Source: JAJPXC01 sp964510535
GTDB taxonomy: Bacteria; Bacteroidota; Bacteroidia; Bacteroidales; Muribaculaceae
Reading direction: 5' to 3'
Assembly (NCBI GenBank): GCA_964510535.1
Contig: CAZECG010000004.1
Coordinates: 1-64,000 of the forward strand
DNA: 64,000 nt
Shown piece by piece: positions 16,845 to 25,158 of the stretch. The position numbers and the translations under genes are program-made. How positions within the stretch are numbered: the stretch's first letter is position 1; the number at the start of each line of letters is the position of its first letter. Under the pieces are notes generated by a model. The model was not told where the DNA came from, did no database searches, and was given only the letters and a program-made list of their open reading frames with translations.

Positions 16845-17444
16845 ATGGCCGATACTTATCTGACTCTCGCCGCGCCCTGCGAAGGCATTTACAAAGAGAA
16901 AATGAGTAAATTTCTCGCTTTCGCCTATCCCGTTTCGACTGCAAAAGAGGCAAAAGCGTTGGTAGCGGCAGCCGCTAAGAAATACTTCGATGCGCGCCAC
17001 GTCTGCTGGGCTTATATGCTCGGCACGGCGCGCACCGACTTTCTCAGCAACGACAATGGCGAGCCAAGCGGCACTGCCGGCAAACCGATTCTCGGTCAAA
17101 TCAACTCTTTCGGTCTCACTAACGTCGTTATTATCGTCGTGCGATACTTCGGCGGCATCAAACTCGGCACATCCGGGCTTATCGTCGCTTATCGCGAAGC
17201 TGCGCGTGAAGCTATTCAAGCCGGACAGATTATAGAATGCCACGAGATGGCTACCGTCTCTTTTACATTCCCCTATCTCGCGATGAACGACGTGATGAAA
17301 CTCGCTAAAAATGACGATATAAAAATAATCGAGCAACAGTTTGACAACTCTTGCTCGATGACTCTTTCGACGAGAGCCGACTTTATCGACCCCTTGTGTT
17401 CAAAACTATTATCGATTGACGGTGTTACCGTTCACGACGACTAA
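16845..17444 (+). CDS. YigZ/IMPACT (UPF0029) family protein
   Basis: The 199-residue protein matches the YigZ/IMPACT family. The signature is HVCWAY near 55-60, then NGEPSGTAGKPIL and VVRYFGGIKLGTSGL in the N-terminal UPF0029 domain, followed by a C-terminal DUF1949-like domain (about 135-199). Bacterial YigZ is cytosolic with no firm role; a link to translation is inferred from the eukaryotic homologue. It begins 3 nt after the btuG stop, so it is probably expressed with the cobalamin operon. I see no direct biochemical tie to B12. Confidence 0.9.
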   Translation: MADTYLTLAAPCEGIYKEKMSKFLAFAYPVSTAKEAKALVAAAAKKYFDARHVCWAYMLGTARTDFLSNDNGEPSGTAGKPILGQINSFGLTNVVIIVVRYFGGIKLGTSGLIVAYREAAREAIQAGQIIECHEMATVSFTFPYLAMNDVMKLAKNDDIKIIEQQFDNSCSMTLSTRADFIDPLCSKLLSIDGVTVHDD

Positions 17445-17476
17445 ACCGTCGAAATAGCGATTATTTCATTGACGGT
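17445..17476. terminator. Possible bidirectional terminator between yigZ and the DUF2148 gene
   Basis: ACCGTC-GAAATA (17445-17456) can pair with TATTTC (17462-17467) and GACGGT (17471-17476), with an ATT bulge. It overlaps the stop of the minus-strand gene and sits between convergent genes. There is no strong T tract. Confidence 0.35.
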
Positions 17477-17991
17477 CGGTCGAAATAAGGACTTTTCGAC
17501 GAAACAGATACGAGGATTGCCACGACTTGATGGCAATCCTTTATCATTCCCATCATTTGGGCGGCAAGCCCGGCCGAATACATCACGCGAGTATCGACAC
17601 GGCAATCTGCCGCCATCGCACACGCCGACCCGACAGCTATGCCCACATCGATGCTGTTGAATGCGCACGGTTCATCACTCGGCTTGCTCTCACAAGTCGG
17701 GTGGCCGCAATATCCGCAGTTAAGTCCCATGGGATTGGGACGAGTGCCGATTAGCACGACGCATTCCGACTGCTCGACATTCCGGGCGTCGCGTATAAAT
17801 GATGGCCGTGATGTTTGTTCACCGTAGATGTGCATCTGTTTGCTAAGTGCAATTAGGTCGTCTCCCTCTACGGTTAAGATTTCTATGATGTCAACACCCT
17901 TCGCCTTCGGTGCGGTGCGGGCGGCTGTCATCATCAAACGGGCGGCTGTCATTGCCGCTTCGTGGCGGCTTTGGCGTTCGTTCAGAATCAT
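17461..17991 (-). CDS. DUF2148 ferredoxin-like domain protein
   Basis: The 176-residue protein matches DUF2148, annotated as containing a ferredoxin domain. A cysteine cluster, CGYCGHPTCESKPSDEPC near 91-108, is a plausible Fe-S or zinc ligand set; more cysteines lie at GSACAMAADCR. No membrane segment or signal is seen. The function of the family is unknown. It follows queA by 4 nt on the same strand, so it is probably the last gene of the ftsX-to-queA run. Confidence 0.82.
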   Translation of the reverse strand: MILNERQSRHEAAMTAARLMMTAARTAPKAKGVDIIEILTVEGDDLIALSKQMHIYGEQTSRPSFIRDARNVEQSECVVLIGTRPNPMGLNCGYCGHPTCESKPSDEPCAFNSIDVGIAVGSACAMAADCRVDTRVMYSAGLAAQMMGMIKDCHQVVAILVSVSSKSPYFDRPSMK

Positions 17992-17995
17992 CGGC

Positions 17996-19045
17996 TTAGA
18001 TTATCAGCATTGCGTCGCCATAGGCTCCAAAGCGGTATTTATCTTTTACGGCTCTGCTGTAAGCCTCCATAACAAGGTCATATCCACCAAAGGCGGCTAC
18101 CATCATGAGCATAGTGGAGTAGGGGAGATGGAAGTTGCTGACCAATGCGGTGGTGACTGTGAAATCATAAGGAGGGAAGATGAATTTGTTAGTCCATCCG
18201 GAATAGGTCTTCATGTGGCCGCCCATGCTCACTGCGCTGGCTATTCCGCGGAGTACGGATGTCCCCACGGCGCAAATCTGCTTTTCGACATCTTTAGCTG
18301 CGTTGACCCTGTCGACAACCTCTTGCGAGATTGACATTTCTTCTGAGTCCATACGGTGCTTTGTCAAGTCTTCCACATCAATTTCGCGGAAGTTGCCGAG
18401 ACCACTGTGAACAGTGATGTATTCAGATTGTATACCTTTGATTTCCATCCGTTTTAACAGCTCTCTGCTGAAGTGCATTCCGGCGGCCGGGGCGACCACA
18501 GCACCCTCATCGGTTGCGAAAATGGTCTGGTAAAACTCTGCGTCCTCGGGTTTTGGCTCACGTTTGATGTACATTGGCAGTGGAGTCTCGCCTAAAGCGT
18601 ACAGAGCTTTTTTAAACTCCTCGTGAGTGCCGTCGTATAGGAACCGCAGTGTGCGGCCTCGGGATGTGGTGTTGTCGATAACCTCTGCCACCATCGATTC
18701 ATCGTCGCCGAAGTAGAGCTTGTTTCCAATGCGTATTTTTCTTGCCGGTTCGACGAGTACGTCCCACAATTTATGGTCGGCGTTGAGCTCGCGAAGCAGG
18801 AACACCTCGATTTTAGCCCCGGTCTTTTCTTTATTCCCATAAAGCCGTGCGGGGAAAACCCGAGTGTTGTTGAACACAAAAATATCGCCGTCGTTAAAAT
18901 AGTTGATGATTTCTTTGAAGACATGGTCTTCAATCTCGCCTGTTTTGCGGTTTATGACCATCATGCGAGCCTCGTCGCGTTGTTCGAGTGGATCTTGAGC
19001 GATAAGCTCTTCGGGTAGTTTGAATTTGAATTGTGAAAGCTTCAT
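17996..19045 (-). CDS. queA: S-adenosylmethionine:tRNA ribosyltransferase-isomerase
   Basis: The 349-residue protein is full length for QueA. It begins MKLSQFKFKLPEELIAQ and contains VFNNTRVFPARL, APAAGMHFS, TVHSGLGNFREI and the C-terminal NFHLPYSTMLMMVAAFGG, all family signatures. It transfers and isomerises the ribosyl moiety of SAM to preQ1 at position 34 of tRNA, giving epoxyqueuosine. It is the fifth gene of the run ftsX, DUF3098, uppP, truB, queA, a gene order common in Bacteroidales. Confidence 0.96.
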   Translation of the reverse strand: MKLSQFKFKLPEELIAQDPLEQRDEARMMVINRKTGEIEDHVFKEIINYFNDGDIFVFNNTRVFPARLYGNKEKTGAKIEVFLLRELNADHKLWDVLVEPARKIRIGNKLYFGDDESMVAEVIDNTTSRGRTLRFLYDGTHEEFKKALYALGETPLPMYIKREPKPEDAEFYQTIFATDEGAVVAPAAGMHFSRELLKRMEIKGIQSEYITVHSGLGNFREIDVEDLTKHRMDSEEMSISQEVVDRVNAAKDVEKQICAVGTSVLRGIASAVSMGGHMKTYSGWTNKFIFPPYDFTVTTALVSNFHLPYSTMLMMVAAFGGYDLVMEAYSRAVKDKYRFGAYGDAMLII

Positions 19046-19088
19046 AATCTGCGTTTAACGAACAGTCGTTTTTTTATTCAAATATGTG

Positions 19089-19820
19089 TTATTGTTTCTC
19101 GTTTTGGTTACTCTCATCGGGCATTACGATTTCGACCGATTCAAGATGTTTCACTGCTTCATCGACAGTCATGCATCGGTCAATGCCGATATCGCCGACA
19201 CGAGTGCGACGTAGTGCTGTCAGATGTGCTCCAGAACCAAGTGACTCTCCAATATCTCGGGCGAGAGCGCGTATATAGGTGCCTTTGCTGCACACTACGC
19301 GCAGGGTGATACTGTCGGGCTTGAACTCAATCAACTCTATCTCATCGATTACCAATAATTTGGCTTTTAGATTGACTTCGTGCCCTTTACGAGCCATCTT
19401 ATAAGCCCGTCGCCCGTCAATTTTGCATGCCGAAAATGCTGGTGGTACTTGCTCTATCGTTCCAATAAATTTGGTGAGTGTTGACTCTATAAGTTCGCGG
19501 GTGATGTGGTCGGTGGGATAATGAGCGTCAATCTCAGTCTCAAGGTCAAATGACGGTGTGGTCGCTCCGAGGGCTATAGTCGCGACATATTCTTTCACCC
19601 CGGCTTGTAGCTCGTCGATACGCTTTGTCGCTTTCCCGGTGCATACTATCATTACTCCGGTAGCGAGAGGATCAAGAGTCCCGGCATGGCCAACTTTCAT
19701 TTTTTTTAGGTGCATACGCCTAAGCAGAGTCCCGCGTATGCGCTTCACTGCGTCGAACGACGACCAACGCAAAGGCTTATCGATATAGAGCACCTCTCCT
19801 GTGAGGAAATCCATTGCCAT
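19089..19820 (-). CDS. truB: tRNA pseudouridine(55) synthase
   Basis: The 243-residue protein matches TruB. The catalytic motif GHAGTLDPLATGV holds the nucleophile D50, and YIDKPLRWSSFDAVKRIR is the usual start. It isomerises U55 of the tRNA T loop. I take the ATG at 19820 (or 19814, MDFLTG); the longer open frame to 19889 overlaps the end of uppP and adds cysteine-rich sequence absent from TruB. It starts 18 nt after uppP. Confidence 0.95.
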   Translation of the reverse strand: MAMDFLTGEVLYIDKPLRWSSFDAVKRIRGTLLRRMHLKKMKVGHAGTLDPLATGVMIVCTGKATKRIDELQAGVKEYVATIALGATTPSFDLETEIDAHYPTDHITRELIESTLTKFIGTIEQVPPAFSACKIDGRRAYKMARKGHEVNLKAKLLVIDEIELIEFKPDSITLRVVCSKGTYIRALARDIGESLGSGAHLTALRRTRVGDIGIDRCMTVDEAVKHLESVEIVMPDESNQNEKQ

Positions 19821-19837
19821 TTTGTCGAGTCGCTCGT

Positions 19838-20674
19838 TTAGTAAAGTATGCAAACGATTCCGGCAATCGCACAATAGACAGCAAACCACACGAGTTTGCC
19901 GCGTTTAACTATCTCAAGCATCCAGCGGCAGGCGATACATCCCACCACAAACGATGCCATAAAGCCCACTGCGAGCGGTAAAAAACCTATCGACTCGGTA
20001 GCCGCGTCGGGTGCCTCTGTTATTATATCTTTCAATCCGAGCAACGCTTCGCCAAGAATCGGGATGATGACCATAAAAAACGAGAACTGGGCAACCTGCT
20101 CACGCTTGTCGCCAAGCATAATACCCGTAGCTATCGTTGTGCCAGAGCGGCTCAAACCAGGCAACACTGCCACAGCCTGCGAGCAACCTATGTTAAATGC
20201 GTCAAGCCAGGTGATGTCGCGCGGCTTGTAAACTTTTCCGGTCAATTTATTCGTTTCCAATGGCTTCGTGCGGAAAAAATACGCAAACGACAACAATGCC
20301 GCAGTCACCAACAAGCAAACGCCGACGAGCGTCAACCCGTTACCGAAAAATTGCTCCACTGTGTCCTTAAAGCAAAGGCCTACAATCGCAACCGGTATGC
20401 ATGATAACAATATTTTGCAGACATAACGTGTGTTCTCGTCATTCTTAAACGTGAAAAACGACTTGCACAGAGGTTCAAACTCATGCCACAAAACCACAAT
20501 CGTGCTCAACACCGTGGCAACGTGGAGTGTCACGTCAAACTGCAACGAGTCGGCACCCGAAAGATCCATACCCAATATCTCTCTAAAAATCTCTAAATGT
20601 CCGCTACTGCTTATAGGCAGATATTCCGCCAATCCTTGCACTATGCCCAAAACGAGGGCGTCCAACCAACTCAT
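19838..20674 (-). CDS. uppP: Undecaprenyl-diphosphate phosphatase (BacA type)
   Basis: The 278-residue integral membrane protein has the BacA signatures QGLAEYLPISSSGHLEI near the N-terminus and LPGLSRSGTTIATGIMLG in the middle, with about eight membrane helices. It dephosphorylates undecaprenyl pyrophosphate to recycle the cell-wall lipid carrier and can give bacitracin resistance when overexpressed. It lies between the DUF3098 gene (110-nt gap) and truB (17-nt gap). Confidence 0.96.
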   Translation of the reverse strand: MSWLDALVLGIVQGLAEYLPISSSGHLEIFREILGMDLSGADSLQFDVTLHVATVLSTIVVLWHEFEPLCKSFFTFKNDENTRYVCKILLSCIPVAIVGLCFKDTVEQFFGNGLTLVGVCLLVTAALLSFAYFFRTKPLETNKLTGKVYKPRDITWLDAFNIGCSQAVAVLPGLSRSGTTIATGIMLGDKREQVAQFSFFMVIIPILGEALLGLKDIITEAPDAATESIGFLPLAVGFMASFVVGCIACRWMLEIVKRGKLVWFAVYCAIAGIVCILY

Positions 20675-20784
20675 AATTATCTTCTATTCTGTGTAATAAA
20701 TTCTATATACCTGATTTTACGCCGACATATGTTCAGACACCTTTTTGCCTGAATGTGCCGACATGACAATCGTGCCTGCCTATC

Positions 20785-21063
20785 TTATTTTTTCGGACGG
20801 TAAATGATTCCGAAACCCATAAAAATAAATCCCAAGAAAGCCACTATCGGGCCTACAACGATGCGACGCGTACTGAATATGTCGATGTTGAATCCGTTTG
20901 CTTCAGATGAACCGGAACCAAGCATCAGCAGGAATCCAATAACGATGGCTGCGGCTGCTATGCCCATTAATATAAAATTAGCTCTTACAAGCGGGAATTG
21001 AACCGCTTTCTCTTTTTCGATTTCCGATTTGGCCATCTTTTGTGAATTTATTTTGTCTGACAT
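20785..21063 (-). CDS. DUF3098 membrane protein
   Basis: This 92-residue protein has two predicted membrane helices (about 29-49 and 69-88) with the sequence STRRIVVGPIVAFLGF between them, matching DUF3098. The family is small, Bacteroidetes-specific and usually located between ftsX and uppP, as here, with 13 nt to ftsX. Its function is unknown; context suggests a role in envelope biogenesis or division. The N-terminal 25 residues are charged and cytoplasmic. Confidence 0.85.
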   Translation of the reverse strand: MSDKINSQKMAKSEIEKEKAVQFPLVRANFILMGIAAAAIVIGFLLMLGSGSSEANGFNIDIFSTRRIVVGPIVAFLGFIFMGFGIIYRPKK

Positions 21064-21076
21064 TGTTTCTGAATAC

Positions 21077-21949
21077 TTATCTGAACATATCGTCGTAGCT
21101 GAGTCGCAGGTAACGGTTGGTGGAAATCAGTGCCGATATAAAACATATCAGCACACCTGTCACCAGTATTCCGCCAAACACACACGCCGCATCGCTCCAT
21201 GTAACTGCATAGGCGACCGATGTGTCGAGTGAGTGGGAGTAATAGAGAAGACCGGCGAGTATGGCCGTTGCGATAACTGCGGCTATTATGCCGTGGACGA
21301 TATTGTTGATTAAAAACGGTTTTCTGATAAATCCCGGAGTGGCTCCGACGAGTTTCATGGTGTGTATGATGAATCGACGTGAATAGATTGTGAGCCTCAC
21401 GGTGTTGTTAATCAGCATAAATGATATGAGCAGCAGTGTGGAGGCTATTATAATCAACACGATAGCTACGCTGCGGATGTTGCGGTTGATTGTCTCGACA
21501 ATTTCGGTGTGGACTGATATTTCACTGACGGCGGGGTCTGTCTTCAGAGTTTCAGTGATTGCACTGATGCTGTCGACATTAGCATACAGCTCTTTGACTT
21601 TGACATCAAACTCTCCGTAAAACGGGTTCACGTCTAACACGCCGCTGAGGTCTTCTCCCGTGTCTTCCTGCCACTGGTGCAATGCGTCATCGGCAGATAT
21701 GAACGAATAGCTTGACACATATGGCGATTGACCGAGACGTTGCTTTAAATTATTGACGGCCTGATCTGCGACATCCTCTGCCAATATTATGTTGAAGCCC
21801 ATGTTCTCTTTGATGTCCCGGGTGACCGAGCGTGCCGCAATTCCCATCAACGCCATTATGCCGAGCACAAGCAATACCAACGCCACACTGACGGTCGACG
21901 TGATTTGCGCGCTGAAAGTAGAGACGAGCTGATTTCGTTTTTTGTTCAT
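21077..21949 (-). CDS. ftsX: Cell division permease-like protein FtsX
   Basis: The 290-residue protein has the FtsX layout: one N-terminal membrane helix (about 17-40), a periplasmic domain (about 45-165) with EDVADQAVNNLKQRL, and three C-terminal helices ending near the cytoplasmic RLSYDDMFR. FtsX works with the ATPase FtsE to control septal peptidoglycan hydrolases. No ftsE is in the window, so ftsE is elsewhere, as is usual in Bacteroidales. It is the first gene of the run through queA. Confidence 0.92.
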   Translation of the reverse strand: MNKKRNQLVSTFSAQITSTVSVALVLLVLGIMALMGIAARSVTRDIKENMGFNIILAEDVADQAVNNLKQRLGQSPYVSSYSFISADDALHQWQEDTGEDLSGVLDVNPFYGEFDVKVKELYANVDSISAITETLKTDPAVSEISVHTEIVETINRNIRSVAIVLIIIASTLLLISFMLINNTVRLTIYSRRFIIHTMKLVGATPGFIRKPFLINNIVHGIIAAVIATAILAGLLYYSHSLDTSVAYAVTWSDAACVFGGILVTGVLICFISALISTNRYLRLSYDDMFR

Positions 21950-22090
21950 AAATGATTAATTGGCACTATAAACCCAATTTTCCGCGAAATTAATACATTT
22001 CCACCCCCCTTGTCAAGTATTTAATCAAAAAACTTTGGCAATGGATGGCATTTTAGCCTTGATTTTCTCGCAACTCTCACAATGCAAATA

Positions 22091-22128
22091 CCCGACGGCA
22101 AATCGCCGTTTGCGGTGCCGCCGTCGGG
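22091..22128. other. GC-rich inverted repeat of unknown role
   Basis: CCCGACGGC (22091-22099) pairs with GCCGTCGGG (22120-22128), with an inner pairing of GGCAAATCG-like sequence. It lies in the 254-nt gap between ftsX and the T9SS-tailed protein and is not followed by a clear T tract. It could be a second terminator or a protein-binding palindrome. Confidence 0.35.
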
Positions 22129-22148
22129 GGGGCCGAAATAAAAGATGG

Positions 22149-22181
22149 GGGTCTTGGTTGCGATTACAACAACCAAGACCC
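22149..22181 (-). terminator. Intrinsic terminator of the T9SS-tailed protein gene
   Basis: GGGTCTTGGTTG (22149-22160) pairs perfectly with CAACCAAGACCC (22170-22181). On the minus strand it follows the stop codon by 22 nt and is followed by CCATCTTTTATTT, so it ends the gene to its right. Confidence 0.75.
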
Positions 22182-22203
22182 TCATGGTATAAAGCGAATT
22201 GTA

Positions 22204-24891
22204 TTATTGTTTGACGAGTTTATGTGCCGGTCGGCCGTTGACGCTTAATAGGTAGATACCGGGTGCGAGCTGCGACAGGTCGGTGTGTAGGGTCGTTTCA
22301 CCGTTGCCTGCTAAGGTCGTCGCTATGCGTCCATCGATGCTGTAGATGACCACGTTGTTGATGGCATCGGGCGAAGTGACCGTTACGTCGCCACTGGTGA
22401 TTGCGGGATTGACACCCTCAATGGTCGCGGCGTCGGTCAGTTCGGAGGCTCCGGTTGTGCCGCGGAAGGTGGGGGTGATGCGAGCCGATGTGGCTTCGTG
22501 TTTGATGGCTGCATTGTCGGCATTGTCGGCGTAGCGGGCTACTATGTAATATTCCCAATCTGATGGGTTTTCGTAGGTATTGAGCAGGGTGCCGCTTTCG
22601 TCGACTTTGGGCTGGTGGTAGTAGCGGAGTACAATGTCGCCGGATTCGCTATCGGCATATTTCGCATCAAAATTGTATGTGCCGCTGAGCGTGCTTTGAC
22701 CTTTAACTGCGGGACTATCGGCGGAAAGCACCGAGAAGTTGGTCAAACGGTTGGGATGGGTTCCGGCGGGGTCGTTGGCTTTGCGATACCACACTTCGTA
22801 GTGGCTTACAGGCTCGTCGCTGTCGGTCGCACCGTTGAGGTCGATGTCACACTGGTAGTTGACGAAGTAGGTGTCTTCTTCGGGATAAGGATTAGCCCCG
22901 AGCTCTGAACGAGAGAATGTAGTGGCTCTCCAGACGTTGATAGTTCCGGTGGGCGTCACCGTCTCGTAGTCGATGGGGTTGCAAGCGGCGAGAAGCGGCG
23001 AAGATGTTTTCACCCATTCGGGGTCGAGGTTGTTGACATATCTCGCTGAAATGCGGGCGGTGTAGATGTGGTTGGTCTCGAGGTCGCTGTCGGTTGTTAG
23101 GCGCAAGTATCCGTCGGCATCGACTACGGCGTCGGCCGCCACTGAGCGAGACTCGATAACTTGGTCGTTTTGGTTAAGGATTTCGACAGTGTAGCCTTTG
23201 AGAGAGTAGCCTGTGTCGAGGGTCAGCGGTTTCCATGCCACGGCGCCTTTGACGGCTTTGATGTCGATGTTTTTTCCGTCGGCTTTGTCGTAGACAATCG
23301 AAAGGTTGAGGTCAGCCTCCCCGGAAATGATTAGCTGCGGGTAGATGCGGTATTTAGCGAATCGCATACCAGGAACAAACAGGTAGAGGTCGAAGTAGCG
23401 GTTGCCGGTCTCCTCGTGTTTCTCGATGCCGTACCACATGCCGCGGCTGTTGTAGATGGTGGGGTTGGGGAGCGTGGTTTGCTCGACTGATAGGATTGGA
23501 ATCATTTTGTCCTCGGCGAGCAGCACGTCGGCGGCGTTTACGTTTTTGTTAGTGCCCTCGACCAGAGGCTTTGAGAGGTCGGGCGAGCCTTTAGCGAGCA
23601 GGAAGTTGCCGGGATTTTTGAGGCCGGGCGTGTCGGGGACTACAAGAATCAAGTCGTTGTTGAACCAAACCGAAGCGCCGCCGACGTTGTAGTGGTGGCG
23701 GTCGGTGGTGAATAGAGGCACGTTGTCGGACTTGGTGCCGTTGTTTTTGATTAGATAAACGCCCGAGCTACGGAGGTCGAGAATCATATCGTCGCGCCCG
23801 TCGAGTTTGTAGAAGAAATTTTCAGAGCCGTTTACCGATGTGTTGGCGGTGTAGTCTTTGTAACCGGTGATTTCACCGTTAGCGAAACTAACCACTTTGC
23901 CGACATTTGAGCCGGATTGGGTCATATATAGCTTTCCGGTGCCGTTTAGCAGATCACCGCCGTCGTTAGAGTAGAAGTCGTAGCGGAGCAGCGTGGTGGA
24001 TGATAACGGGATGCCGACAGTTCCTCCCATATTAGTGAATACCTTTTCGTTAACGACCGAAGAGTAGTCGTCGGCGAATGTCACGAGTTTTCCGTGATTG
24101 AACGTCTTGGTGAAATCGCGGTTGCCGCCGGAGGTGCCCCAACGGTAGCGCATGAAGAAGTTGCCGAGACCGTCGATGGTCAGCCCGATGTTGGTGTAGG
24201 ATGAGTAGCTGAAGATCTTTTTAGCCGATGCTGCCATAGCTTCGGCGCTGCCGGCGTTAGCATCGAAACAGATGATACCGCCGCCAGTCTCGGTAACTTT
24301 TGTGGTGTCGGGATTGTTGTCGTCGCGTTGGGCGATAAACCACTTGCCGTCGCGAATCACACCTTGTCGATATAAGTCTTGCTTGTAGAATCCGGGAGCG
24401 GCGTCGAGGTTGGCGAATACGGAACTTTCGTTAATGTCGTAGTTGTAAATCTCGTCGATGCCGTAGGTTTCCATCAGTTTGTCGCGGTTGCCGATAGTGA
24501 CAGGGTAAATGACGCTGAAGGCGGTCTCGGGGCGCCGGACGGTGTTTCCGGCTTCGTCGGTCGAGTAGTAGACCGATGCGACTTTGTATTGGTAGTCGCC
24601 GGCGGGAAGGTTGTGGTCGACATAGTTCATCACTTCGACACCTTTGGCGACGACAACGTTGTTGCGGTATACGTCGTAGGCGTCGGGACGAGTGCCAGTG
24701 CCGCTATAAGTCCAGAGGAGCTGCACTTTAGCGTATCCCTCGTAGACGCGAGGTAGCTCAAGTTGCGGCTCAGAAGCGGTCACGGTTGAAGCTCTCATAA
24801 TCACAGGTGCCGCATTGAGAGAGAAAGCGGCGGGAGTAGGGGAGAAAAGCGATGCGCAGAGTGCGAGCATCGGAGCGATGTAAGTTTTCAC
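22204..24891 (-). CDS. Secreted protein with fibronectin-III-like domains and a T9SS-type C-terminal tail
   Basis: About 895 residues. There is a signal peptide, then an Fn3-like segment (YDVYRNNVVVAKG, YKVASVYYS) near 60-130 and a long propeller-like middle with repeated read-out style strands. Further Ig/Fn3-like segments (HYEVWYRK, YTARISARY) lie near 530-800. The last 80 residues (VVIYSIDGR, LAPGIYLLSVNGR, ending HKLVKQ) match T9SS type A sorting domains, implying secretion to the surface. No ATG opens the frame at a good place: the GTG at 24891 gives MKTYIAPMLALCASLF, a proper signal peptide. A TTG at 24906 and an ATG at 24870 are alternatives. The function is unknown. Confidence 0.72.
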   Translation of the reverse strand: MKTYIAPMLALCASLFSPTPAAFSLNAAPVIMRASTVTASEPQLELPRVYEGYAKVQLLWTYSGTGTRPDAYDVYRNNVVVAKGVEVMNYVDHNLPAGDYQYKVASVYYSTDEAGNTVRRPETAFSVIYPVTIGNRDKLMETYGIDEIYNYDINESSVFANLDAAPGFYKQDLYRQGVIRDGKWFIAQRDDNNPDTTKVTETGGGIICFDANAGSAEAMAASAKKIFSYSSYTNIGLTIDGLGNFFMRYRWGTSGGNRDFTKTFNHGKLVTFADDYSSVVNEKVFTNMGGTVGIPLSSTTLLRYDFYSNDGGDLLNGTGKLYMTQSGSNVGKVVSFANGEITGYKDYTANTSVNGSENFFYKLDGRDDMILDLRSSGVYLIKNNGTKSDNVPLFTTDRHHYNVGGASVWFNNDLILVVPDTPGLKNPGNFLLAKGSPDLSKPLVEGTNKNVNAADVLLAEDKMIPILSVEQTTLPNPTIYNSRGMWYGIEKHEETGNRYFDLYLFVPGMRFAKYRIYPQLIISGEADLNLSIVYDKADGKNIDIKAVKGAVAWKPLTLDTGYSLKGYTVEILNQNDQVIESRSVAADAVVDADGYLRLTTDSDLETNHIYTARISARYVNNLDPEWVKTSSPLLAACNPIDYETVTPTGTINVWRATTFSRSELGANPYPEEDTYFVNYQCDIDLNGATDSDEPVSHYEVWYRKANDPAGTHPNRLTNFSVLSADSPAVKGQSTLSGTYNFDAKYADSESGDIVLRYYHQPKVDESGTLLNTYENPSDWEYYIVARYADNADNAAIKHEATSARITPTFRGTTGASELTDAATIEGVNPAITSGDVTVTSPDAINNVVIYSIDGRIATTLAGNGETTLHTDLSQLAPGIYLLSVNGRPAHKLVKQ

Positions 24892-24997
24892 GATTCGGTA
24901 GGTCAAGGTTGGCTCTGCAGATAGCTGATTGAGACGTTTGCACAGAGATGAGAGCCTTTAAATCGCAGTGCAGTCGAAGTTATGTTTTGTGTCGGCA

Positions 24998-25027
24998 CAA
25001 ATTTACAAATTTTTTGAATTTTACAAA
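24998..25027 (-). promoter_or_regulatory. Probable promoter of the T9SS-tailed protein gene
   Basis: On the minus strand TTTG (25024-25027) and TAAATTTG (24998-25005) are 18 nt apart, close to the Bacteroidetes consensus. The leader to the start codon is about 100 nt. Confidence 0.5.
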
Positions 25028-25096
25028 GTGTAATGTCTCAAATTTGTGTCGTAGAATCCAACTTAAAGTTTAGCATTTCGATTTGGAATTTTTAAA

Positions 25097-25137
25097 AGTC
25101 GGGGCCGTGTCGCTGATTTTGCGATACGGCCCCGACT
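25097..25137 (-). terminator. Intrinsic terminator of the DUF5722 gene
   Basis: A 17-bp stem, 25097-25113 with 25121-25137, has one G-U pair and encloses a 7-nt loop. On the minus strand it is followed by TTTAAAAATT and lies 21 nt after the stop. Confidence 0.8.
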
Positions 25138-25158
25138 GTGGGTTATATGAACGTGTTG

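Noticed and set aside
22091..22128. Terminator of the T9SS-tailed protein gene
   Set aside because: It lacks a T tract on either strand, and a better terminator lies closer to the stop codon at 22149-22181.
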